14,126 nucleotides of DNA, taken from the NCBI GenBank assembly GCA_027596195.1, contig JADGJG010000692.1, positions 1 through 14,126 of the forward strand, in the 5' to 3' direction. Origin of the DNA: Podochytrium sp. JEL0797 (Eukaryota > Chytridiomycota > Chytridiomycetes > Chytridiales > Chytriomycetaceae). The stretch's first letter is position 1. Every line of letters begins with the position of its first letter. This document shows, piece by piece, positions 1-8,998 of this stretch. Under the pieces are notes generated by a model that was not told the DNA's origin, did not search any database, and saw only the letters and a list, made by a program, of their open reading frames with translations. Both the position numbers and the translations under genes were made by a program.

Positions 1-123
1 GACATGTCGGGGGGGGGGTGTGGTGCCCACTTGAGTTTTTTTTTGTGTTTGTTGGGTTGGTTTATTTTCCGGGGGCGGTTCCCCACCCCCCCCCCCCCCC
101 CCCCCCCTTTCTCCCAAAAACAG
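1..123 (+). other. 3' part of an intron with G and C homopolymers
   Basis: The stretch has no credible coding frame. It holds a run of 10 G (9-18), a T-rich part, and a run of 22 C (86-107) followed by TTTCTCCC and AAAAACAG, which reads as a 3' splice site ending at 123. Coding-like sequence begins at 124. The donor would lie before the window. The C run stands where the polypyrimidine tract belongs. Homopolymers this long are often miscalled, so exact lengths are unsafe. The reading as an intron tail rests on the acceptor and the coding switch only. Confidence 0.55.
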
Positions 124-1032
124 GTCACCGGTATTGTCGACAGCAAGGTGAAAGCCGATGAGAAGGGCCTCCTCTTCCCCTCACTCCGCTCCCTCTACTA
201 TCGGGGGGTTTTCCCTCAATCATCTACGCCTCGAACGACGCCATCGCGTCACTCCTCGTCCACCGCGCTATCACAGCAGTCGACGCAAAGATGTTTGCCA
301 AGATCGCGCCGTGGGACCTTGCGAACGTCGTTGACACGGGAAAGTTAGCACAAGCGGCGGGTGTACTACCAGTACGTGCGTCCTCGAAAACCAGCCTTCA
401 AAGGCGATGGTGCTTCTGACCACGACTGGTCAGATGATCACTTGGAAGAGGGCGCCGTTGTTTACGGAGCGAATCACGCGACTGCGTCGCTGCTTGTCTG
501 GAGCGCTATGACGGCACTGGTGCCCATTGTCTTTGGCGCCATTGCGCCATCGGACATTCCCCGCGCAGAAGAGGCAGAGAAAAAACGGCACTGAAAAAGC
601 AGCGACTAGCCTTTGTGAAAGGTCGTGTCACTGCCCCCCCCCCCCCCCACCCACCCACCCCCTCCTCACCACCACCACCCCCATCCATCGATCCTCCAGC
701 CCACCCATGGCACGCGACCGCCTTCCCACAAAAAAAAATGCAATGACTTGCCATTTGTTTTGTTTTCTTTGACAGGTTGGACCCCTCCTGGGAAAGAGAC
801 GAAAAAAAAATTGGAACCAAACTTGGTTAATTGGAACTCTCTTTAAAACGGAAAGGAATGAAGTCTATACGCTGTTGGATGCGATGCATCTAACGTCAAA
901 CCATCAGGCGATGGAACGCGCCTGAAAATGCGGGAGTATGTGGAGAGTGGCATGCGCAAAGAAAAAAAAATTGATGGTGGCTTTTGCGAAAATTGGTTAG
1001 ACGTTGTAACTTCACTGAGGCTTTTAAAGTAG
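124..1032 (+). CDS. unrecognised gene, 5'-partial, frame broken several times
   Basis: I do not recognise the family. The first coding segment (124-207, frame of 124) runs ..IVDSKVKADEKGLLFPSLRS. Coding then continues one frame over (about 204-357), returns to the first frame at 361-585, and shifts again at 588-621 (ALKKQRLAFVKG). An intron at 622-775 joins phase 1 to phase 2 correctly (K-G-W-T-P-P). The last part ends at TAG 1030-1032, giving ..ENWLDVVTSLRLLK. Breaks fall at or near a G6 run (203-208), GGCGGG (356-361), an A6 run and an A9 run, so single-base sequencing errors are the simplest reading; a decaying gene is the alternative. Two segments, 219-320 and 457-558, are diverged copies of each other, which supports both frames being coding. 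The second copy is hydrophobic enough for a membrane segment, followed by a Glu/Lys-rich tail. The gene is convergent with the gene ending at 1080. Confidence 0.55.
219..558 (+). repeat. diverged tandem protein repeat (219-320 and 457-558)
   Basis: Codons 219-320 and 457-558 align without gaps over 34 residues with 16 identities. The shared pattern is Y..N.A.ASLLV..A.TA, then F..IAP.D. Most shared residues use different codons, so this is an old duplication within the gene rather than an assembly duplicate. The copies lie in different reading frames in the sequence as given, so at least one base is wrong or lost between them. Confidence 0.7.
622..775 (+). other. intron with C-rich tract in the unrecognised gene
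   Basis: The donor is G|GTCGTG at 622. The acceptor is TTTGTTTTGTTTTCTTTGACAG ending at 775. Exon phases match (one base before, two after). It holds a run of 15 C (634-648) followed by CCA/CCC repeats to about 690. A His/Pro-rich open frame across it is a by-product of this composition. At 154 nt it is longer than the 41-75 nt usual in this window. Confidence 0.65.
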
Positions 1033-1066
1033 ATCATTTAAGAAGAACAAGAAAGAAAAAACGGAG

Positions 1067-1072
1067 AATAAA
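1067..1072 (+). terminator. polyadenylation signal AATAAA
   Basis: AATAAA lies 35 nt after the TAG at 1030-1032 of the broken plus-strand gene. It is only 8 nt from the stop codon (1082-1080) of the convergent minus-strand gene, so the two transcripts must overlap at their 3' ends. I see no AATAAA for the minus-strand gene. Confidence 0.6.
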
Positions 1073-1079
1073 ATAATAT

Positions 1080-4000
1080 TTATAATTGAAAGGAAATCGA
1101 AAAGGTCTGGTCCCATTCCTGAACAGGTGGTGGATGTTCAACATATCGTTTACATCTCTCCAACATTGCCTTGCTTGGTCCATCTTCTTCATGAACTTTC
1201 AACGCAAGCTCAAAAAATTCAACAGCGCCTTTGAATTGACGCCGTCGATACAATTGCAACCCCTTGGCATATAAATCAACTAATTCCATGACTTGATCAC
1301 TTCGACCTTCTGATTTCCTTCCGTACAAAGAATAGATTTTAAGTGGGCCCGTGATCAAAATAGCTGGTGTCTTGAATCGAATTGTGTCTAATTCTCGAAG
1401 GTGAAAATCTCCATTAATCTCCTTGAAAGTTTCTTCTGCTACAATTGTGGCTGCCTTGTAAATTTCGCAAAGGGCTTCCATGTATCTGGCAAGCGAAATG
1501 GGTTCTCCAATGCGCATGATTTCTGCATGCCCTGGGGAGCCAACAAATCCAGCAAAAATCTGAATGTTGATAGAATTGAGTTAACAAAAAGAGAGGGATG
1601 TGGTTGTACAAACCGTTCCAGTGTTGATTCCAATGGTCAACGCTACCGCCTCACGATTAAGCTCCGTGAGCTTTGCATTCAATTCAATCATCTTCTGGTG
1701 AAGATGTAATGCGCATTCACAAGCATGATATGTATCCAGAGGAGTTTCAGAAATTGCTCCAAAAAAGGCCAGTGTTGATCCGTGACTATATTTGTCAATC
1801 ACCCCATCTTGGGATGCAACTTCTTGAACTGTCATATTCAAGTGCTGACTTGCCCACAAGAGTAGTTCCTCATCAGTCAATGCCTCTAATAACGATGTAA
1901 ATTGACGAATATTTGAAAATAGTGCTGAAGCTTTGATTCGTTTCCCAGTCAAATCACAGCCGTTTTCTTGCAGAACAAGGTCCGCAAGTTGTGGGGTAAT
2001 GTATCTATTATTTTGTGAGTAGCCTGAAATGTTTTGAATTGTTCCTCACCTTCCGAGCGTATCAGTTGCTCTCTTTGTGATGGTTGCATCATTGAAAAAC
2101 ACTACAACTAATTTCCTGGGCATTCCTGATTTGATATCTACCTCGCTGATTTGTTTGATGTCGTATGTGATATACCTTGATGTCTCCCCAATCTGGATGA
2201 AACAACTCCCTTGCTTTGAAAGAGACCAATCAACTGACTCAACCATTTCTTGAATATCTGACACCAGCTTCTCGTTTTGAGGTGGGCCCAACAGAAAGTC
2301 TTTGAAGCCAAATATGTGCAATGCTTGGATAATCTCTGTCCCAATTTTCATCCAGTTCGGATAATTCAAATCTCGAATTTTCCCAGTCTCTGTGATTGTC
2401 AACACGATGTTTGAAACAGATTTGAACACCAGCTGGAGAAGTGATCTCGTGTTGTTGGCAGTTTGGACCGAATCGGAATATCGTTTTGAAGATCTGACTT
2501 TATCGATTGCTGATGTGGCTGTGTGTGTATATATGTGTGTGTGTGAAAAGGGTGAGATGTTTGTTTCTTGTATTGGGTGAGTTCACCTTGATCTGCAAAG
2601 TACGCCAGTAACTGCTCGTCTTCCCTGTCAAACAGACCATTCCTTTTGTTCAAAATCTGAAGAACACCAAGAGAATCCCCTTGCTGATTTTTCAGTGGTG
2701 CGGAGAGGAGAGAAGTGGTATTGTATCCGCTCTTTTTGTCCACTTCGGGAGTGAATCTTTTTAGGTTTTTAGTAAAATGTTGCGTGAAACAATAGATTAC
2801 CTTGCATCGGCATATGCATTTGAAACATTGATAATCTCTGATTTTTGATTGAGCGATTCTTTCTAGCAGTATTAAAACAAACCTCCTTTTCGAAATGTAT
2901 CTCCCACAATCCCATTATCAACAGGAATCTCAACTTTCTGCATCTCTTTATCGCACAAGATATTTGCAACAAGCTTGTCTGCCTCAGAGTTGGGCAAAAA
3001 CAAGCCACTCCTGTCTGCATTCAGCAAATCTGTAGCGGCAGTCACTATCCGAGCAGTCAAATCATCAAACCCATCAGTGCTTTTCAAACTCATTGCAGCC
3101 TTTATAATTGAATGATACCGCAATTCCACTTTTGCCAATTGATTGTAAATGGTGAATGTTGCGAGTGCATTTACAAGTTGTGAGGCAACTTGTTTCAACA
3201 AGAATTCTTCCTCGACTCCAAATGCACATACATCATCTCGGCTGTTGACCTTATTCAGAACTTGGATAGCACCTTGGACAGTTTCGGAGTTTGTCATTAA
3301 GGGAACACAGAGGGCTGAAAAGGACTTGGGAAGAAACCCTCTTGAATCAACTTCTCCATTATACTTGGGATGATTATGAGCATCTCCAGTCATGTTGATT
3401 GTTGTTTTGGTGACGACGCAATGGCCCACCAATCCACCATCCTTCACGTCATACTTTCTGTCTCGAATCATGGCCTTTTCAAATCGATTCATGGCTGGAT
3501 CATAATCTGCAGCATACAAGTCCCCAGAAGTGGAATCAACGAGATAGAGAAGCACATGCTGGCACGTCAACATCAGCTTGGTGTCGTTCAGAGTCTTGAA
3601 AATAAAGCGTTCGAGGCTGTCTTGATTCACACAGTCGCCATGCTTCATTTTGAGAATATACCCCGTGCTTTGAAGAGAATAGCATGACTTTCGCAATATA
3701 TCAGCTTCAACGGATGTGATTGGAAAATAGCTTTGCACCAAATCGGGATTGAATTCGTTTTCAATCAGTTCTTTGAAGAGGGATGTAGAAGCCAAGGACA
3801 CAGATGATCCTTTTCTGTCGCTCTTTTTAGGGACTGGCTGCTTGTTTGAAGAAGAGTCGCTGGGTAGAGGGATGGAAGCATTTGGGGCCGTGGCGTCTTG
3901 AGCTTTCGGTTTGACTTTCTTACCTGTTTTTTGAAATCAATTCATCATTGAAAGGCCAAAAATAGCTTACTGTTCTTGTAGAGGTTTTGAATTATCGATA

Positions 4001-5066
4001 GAATTGTAGTGGTTCCTTTCTGCTTATAAAGTGCCTTGAAGGTGAGCGCTAAAATAGGGCGTTTAGTTTCAACACAAGATTGCGCCACTACTCATACGAT
4101 TTGCCCTGCCCATTATGTCGAGAAGATGGCATGCTTTTGCTTGAATATCAAAATCCAAAGGGTACTTTTCGAGGACAAACAGGAGAATAGCAACACCCCC
4201 TCTGTCAAACAACGAGTCTTGTGCGATGATTACTGGAAAAAGCAGAATCAGAGCTTTTTTTGCTGATATAATGACCCACAATTTCCTTCGGCGATTCGCA
4301 CCAAAGTCTCCAGAGCAGCCAAAACCTCATCTGGTCGGCTGACTTTATCTGCCAGTCTTAGTAAATGCTCGTCGGCCAATATTTCGTCTTTCACGCTTGT
4401 CAAACGATCTCTCATTTTCTTCTTGGCCTCTGCAGGGAATTCCGGCTCACTCATTTCATCTTCAGAAGTGGGCGAATATTTGACTCGTCGTGGCTCGGAC
4501 CGTTTCCGCTGGTGGCTCGCGAAATGACTTTGCGCAGAATCTTCATCCATAGAGGGAGCAGAATGCTTCACAAAAGAGGGGTGTAGAGGCCATGCATTTG
4601 GACTCTCCAACGATTTTGGCCTTGCGTGTGTTTCCGCGCTCAACTCTGGCAAGCCTTCGTCCACGCTCTTTGCCTTATTCTTTTTTGTCGCGTTTTCGAG
4701 GACAAGCAGTGATGGAAATTTCGGAGCCTTGGACACGGACACATTCACAACTGGTTGGCGTGGGATTTTGAACTTTTTCATGTAATTCAACGCGTCTTGG
4801 TCTTTCATGGCTGCAGTCGCTTTCATGGTTGTTACGGCTGAACTGGGGTGTCCCACTGGGAGGAGGCTGGCTGGAGGCTTTGGTGTCTGCTTTCCCGATG
4901 CTGGAAACGATACGGGCATGGTGGCAAATCTGACGGATTGAGGAGTTTCCTGCTCACGCGGCTTGCGCTCGGGTTCATCAAACTCGATTTCGTCGGAATC
5001 ATTGGAAATTGGTTGAACTGGGGTGGCAATCGCGCCAGATGGAGCCGCGCCTGAGGAATCTGTCAT
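1080..5066 (-). CDS. GAF-GAF-PAS-class III cyclase-TPR protein, catalytic residues degenerate
   Basis: Nine exons on the minus strand: 5066-4280, 4232-4098, 4048-3971, 3923-2883, 2837-2801, 2756-2587, 2518-2050, 2004-1614, 1559-1080. They total 3588 nt (1195 aa), and all eight GT-AG introns (44-68 nt) join in phase. Residues 1-230 are low-complexity, Ser/Pro/Lys-rich. About 230-335 are helical, resembling ARM/HEAT-type repeats. GAF-A spans about 436-590 and GAF-B about 612-755, both with an NKxnFx3DE-type motif (NK 557/F568/EE 572; NK 729/F735/DE 739). PAS lies at about 778-895, the cyclase homology domain at about 924-1090, and a TPR-like C-terminus at about 1105-1180. This order is that of cyanobacterial CyaB1 adenylyl cyclases, in which GAF domains bind cyclic nucleotide and activate cAMP synthesis. 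Here both metal-binding Asp are replaced (N937, G981), as are the substrate-specifier (M1051), transition-state Asn (S1058) and Arg (Y1062) positions; K977 is kept. Activity as a homodimer looks unlikely. I chose ATG 5066 because an upstream ATG at 5165 would overlap the divergent gene. Confidence 0.88.
2519..2586 (-). repeat. intron with (TG/CA)n microsatellite
   Basis: This intron of the cyclase-like gene ends, on the minus strand, in alternating CA and TA dinucleotides (plus strand 2519-2545) directly before the CAG acceptor. The CA tract takes the place of the polypyrimidine tract. The repeat is likely length-variable between strains. Confidence 0.75.
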
Positions 5067-5141
5067 GGGCGAACGCGCTGTCCTTTCTTCCGCCTTTGTT
5101 TTTTTCAAACAAAGGAAAAGGGTATTTGAAAATCCCAATCG
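5067..5141. promoter_or_regulatory. divergent promoter with centred inverted repeat
   Basis: Only 75 bp separate the start codons of the cyclase-like gene (minus) and the coiled-coil gene (plus). In it lies a perfect inverted repeat: CCTTTGTTT at 5093-5101 and AAACAAAGG at 5107-5115, with a 5-nt spacer. Exactly 26 bp flank it on each side, so it sits at the exact centre. Each arm contains AACAAAG, which matches the known HMG-box (Sox/TCF-type) recognition core. That it regulates both genes is inference. No TATA box is evident. Confidence 0.6.
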
Positions 5142-8100
5142 ATGCTGCGAAGTCAACAGCAGCAAGCTTTATTGCAGCAACAGCTTTGGGGCGTAATGGC
5201 TCCAGAAGCACCTGCCACGCCAGGGAAAGGCGCGTCGGGAAAATCGCCCAAGGCGTGGATCTCCGGGACAAGTCCTGTACCAACGAAAGCAATGTCTTCA
5301 GCAAATGCCACAACAAAAGCAACCATCGATGCTGCTCGCAGAATTTATACGGCTCCAGTGGTTCCGAGAAAGACAAAATTGTTGGCAACTCCAAAAATCG
5401 CGATTGCATCCTCCTCCGCTGCTCCGCAACATCCAAAAGCAAAGATCAGAGTCGAAAGAGAAACGCAGGAAGTTTCTACTCGAGAAGATGCAAAACTCGC
5501 TGAGGATTTGGTCGCGAAACAGCTCCCAAAGTCGCATTCGTTCGCGAAAAAATTGGGATCGACTGGGATGACGGCCCTTCAATCGAAAATGGAAGCCGCG
5601 TTGGATACTATGGTCAAACGATCAAGTATGAATTATTCAAATATATTCACTCGTATAAGCTGACGGTTGTTTCCAGCTTCCATTGGAGCATCTGCCGCCG
5701 TTCGAGAATATCATTTTTTGCTGTATCGATTCATCTCTGAATTCACGGGCGCGATATCAATGTTTCTAGAGCCGGTGTGTTAAATTATTTGAAGAGACGC
5801 GCAAATTAATATTTCCGCTGAAGTCGAAAGAGTGCATCGAATTCCGCGAAATGGCCGAATGTCACAATCATTTCAAAATGCTCGTTGAAGCGACACGAAA
5901 ATCCGATTTCCAAAGTACAGAGCGGGACGACTTGTTTTCCAACATGCAAGTCTGGCTCCGTTCGATTGTCGGATTTTTCGGCATCCTGCAAAAGCGCGAA
6001 CTCCAAATCGAATTGTTCAAGAACGACTTTCGCGTATTGGAAGAAGAATCTCTCATTTTTCGCGATGTATTACGGCAACTGAAATCGCAGACTGCGGATG
6101 GCCGCGTGAAGCCGATTGAAGTCACAGTGCGGCAAATCACGATTTCGGACAAGTCTGGATATATGGTTAGCGAAATTTTGCCCGTTTCGCGGAATAGTTC
6201 TGAATTATTTTGCAGAAAGCAAAGTCTTCCTGTGACCGAGAAACAATGACTGACGACGGCGCTGCGGTCGTTTATTCGGAAAATTTTCCAGACTCCGAGG
6301 AAACACTCGACCATTCAACAGAGATTTTCGTTCCAATCATGGCAATACGACAGCCATCGTCAGAATATACTCCACAAATGCTCAAATCGGCCACGTTAGC
6401 ATCGCACACCCTGCAAAGAAGGGCTTCATTTGTATTCCAACCAACCATCCTCTCAGAACCACACGAACCCCATCACCACACACAGAAGCCAGACCACCCA
6501 TCAGTATCAATTGCGAGTTTAGAAAATTCACGACATGGGTCAATAATCCAGTCACCATCAGTGACAGCCCCCGTTTCCACTCCAAGCCCCCAGTCCAACC
6601 TTGAAGTTTCTGGCAACACTCCAGGAACCAAATCCATCTCAAATATCAACCTCCTCGCTGCAGCTTCAAACTCTCCATTATTCGCAGGGTCGCAATCCTC
6701 GCTGGTACCCTCGTCGAACCCGAATCTCAACACGGAGAGGAGAAATAGCAGCGTAAAAAAATCCTTGTCTGTTTCCGAAATCAATGGATTGCTTCCAAAA
6801 CCTGTCACCGCAAATGCGCTCTCGGGGGGGAACTTGCCGATTCCCGTTGCTGTGGATTTTAGCCAACAGACTGTGGAAGTTGAGAATCCTTTGAAAAAGG
6901 ATTTGGAAGCATTCAAGAAATCCGAGCAAAAGGTGAATTGTGAAGGAAAAGAGCGAGCGCTCAAGTCGATTATTGAAACGAAAAAAACGCAGGCTTTCGC
7001 AGAACACATGGCCGAGATTCTGGCCTTGAAATCAACTTATACAAAGCAGATTGAAGCACTTTCGAAATCCACAACGACTCTCAAAAGTCAAAACAAGATG
7101 CTGGAAAACAAAGTCGTTGATTTGACGAATAAGATGTCTGCCCGGGATCAGGAAAGAGACCAACGCGTGGTTGAGCTGCAGGAGCTCAAGAATGAAGTCG
7201 ATAGTTTGAAAACAAGAGGTTAAAATGGATGGTTTCGTAACCCAAACTCATTGCTCAACTCCTCTTTGCATAAAAAATCAACAGTTCAAGATTTAGAAAC
7301 CGAAAATTCTCAACTTGAAGTCGATTCGCAAACCGCAAACATGCAAACCTATGACCTTCGAGCCGAAATTGACTCCTTGAACAATGTTATCGAGCAAAAC
7401 AAAGAAGATTTTCGAGTATCAATCGAACAAAAGGACCAAGAGTTTGCGCAATATCGGGAAAATAGCGAGAACGAGATGGAGGACATGAAAATGGTGATGT
7501 CCAACGCGATCCAGGAAGCAAATGAAGCGAAGGCTGCCGGGGTTCAAAACAAGAATCGGGCAGGCGAGCTGCATCATGCATTGGTGCAAATGCAAGAGCA
7601 TAATGAAAAAATAGAGGTGATTCTAGCCGCGTGGAAATATTCGTTATCGGAAAGAAACTAACGATCGAATTGTCTAGGAACTCTACAACGCGCTCCAAAT
7701 ATCAGGCAAAACAAATGAATATCGCGTCAAAGAGCTTCAAGCAATGGTAGATACGATCATGAGATATCCTGACGCAAGTTTGGGTCAAATGATGGAGGAA
7801 CCATGTGAGTTCAAATTTCAATTCCCCCTTCACTGTGGGCTCATAAAGATGAAAAAAGCATCCGATGACCGATACGACGAGGTATTCAAGGAAATGATCA
7901 ACAGCAACAACTTGCGAATCTCCCTGTTGGAGCAGAAAAACAACGAGTTCCGATGTGTTCGTTTGAAATTTGGTAATTAATGCGATTTCGGTTTCTATTG
8001 CAAAAGATTGGGCTAATCAAAATTTACTCCTCAGCTGATGGAGACCATAGCAAGCTTGGAGAATTTGTATCCAAAAAGAGTGTACCCGTCCAATCCCTGT

Positions 8101-8933
8101 TTTCACAAGAACAACTGGATCGAAGGCCCTCCTCCGCCAAACTCTCACACCACTCGAGAGTCGCATCAAGAAACCCATCCACCATCGATGCAATCATTCC
8201 ACTCGTCAAACGAGAAAAAAGCGTTGTAATACAGGCCGACGAGGCCGATTTTGTGTCCTCGATGGACAACAGGAATCAGAGACCCTCAGAAGTGGTAGAC
8301 CGAAGCATGAAGAATCCCATGCCTCTACTCAAGGCGGCCGAAATCTTGCTCTCTTCGTCACCACCCAACATGGGAGGCGACGCTCGGGCGAAATCCGCGG
8401 CTGCGAAAAAGTATCTACATCACGAATATCGACACCACGAAAAACTTCCCGGAAATGAATCAGCACACCCCCCCAGTAGCAAGCATTTCATAGACTCTGC
8501 GATCGTCAAAATTGCCGTGCAACAGAAATGCGTGTCGTTGGAACCGACGAAGACTGCCAAAACGCAGTTTCTCAAAAATCCAGACGTCACCAAACGGCTT
8601 GTATCATATAGTTCCCAGCTGACGAATTTTCAAGAGTTGCGGAATCCAAAAGATCCAGCGCCCAAGCGGCAAAATTCCGTCAGCCCCAACAAAACACATT
8701 TCCCGATCGATGAGCATCGTGGGTTCGCTGCGAATGACAACCCGAGCGGAGGAAGCACAGAACCGCGATATGAGGATGATGACGGGTATAAAAGTGGATC
8801 CAGCATGCTGAATTTGCTGAAAGGAATCACGCAGGAGGAGCGCGCGTTGATTGAAAAAAGGGCTCGACAGAATCTCGTCAACGAAGGGTATAGAAAGAAG
8901 CCCCCGGGATCCTCCTCATCAGGGAGAAAATAA
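5142..8933 (+). CDS. large coiled-coil protein, function unknown
   Basis: Eight exons: 5142-5625, 5677-5774, 5824-6165, 6216-7218, 7285-7616, 7678-7804, 7859-7972, 8035-8933. They total 3399 nt (1132 aa), with all phases consistent. I do not recognise the family. Residues 1-160 are Gln/Ala/Lys-rich, starting MLRSQQQQALLQQQLW. About 162-310 form a predicted all-helical segment (..REYHFLLYRFISEFTG.., ..RDVLRQLKSQ..). About 310-530 are a Ser/Pro/Asn/His-rich disordered linker. About 532-830 are a long heptad-rich coiled coil (..LEAFKKSEQKV.., ..MLENKVVDLTNKM.., ..LEQKNNEFR). The C-terminal 300 residues are basic and low-complexity, ending in a short conserved-looking helix (..GITQEERALIEKRARQN..) and a Ser/Arg/Lys tail. 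The architecture suits a cytoskeletal, centrosomal or ciliary scaffold, but nothing proves this. The 6th intron acceptor was set at 7858 because only that AG keeps the frame. The gene shares its promoter with the cyclase-like gene. Confidence 0.82.
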
Positions 8934-8937
8934 TAAA
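8932..8937 (+). terminator. polyadenylation signal overlapping the stop codon
   Basis: AATAAA begins inside the TAA stop of the coiled-coil gene (TAA TAA A at 8931-8937). If used, the 3' UTR is about 15-30 nt, which fits the 65-bp gap to the next start codon. Confidence 0.5.
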
Positions 8938-8998
8938 CGCGTGTTGGCAGAGGGTTCTCGGTTTTCGCACATCGCGACTTGAAAAAAAATCGAAAGAA

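Noticed and set aside
625..775. His/Pro-rich open frame on the plus strand
   Set aside because: It lies in the C-rich intron 622-775; the His/Pro content is a product of CCA/CCC repeats. Only the part after 775 is likely exon.
843..1037. 64-codon minus-strand open frame past the cyclase-like gene's stop
   Set aside because: It is antisense to the last plus-strand exon, which has better coding character and is followed by AATAAA.
5067..5165. Upstream ATG at 5165 for the cyclase-like gene
   Set aside because: It would extend the protein across the whole divergent promoter and into the first exon of the coiled-coil gene; the added residues look non-coding.
5009..5503. 164-codon plus-strand and 147-codon minus-strand frames around the divergent starts
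   Set aside because: They are shadows of the two divergent first exons. Neither keeps a protein-like composition or connects to later exons.
6473..7009. 178-codon open frame on the minus strand
   Set aside because: It is antisense to the Ser-rich exon of the coiled-coil gene, whose frame is fixed by in-phase introns on both sides.
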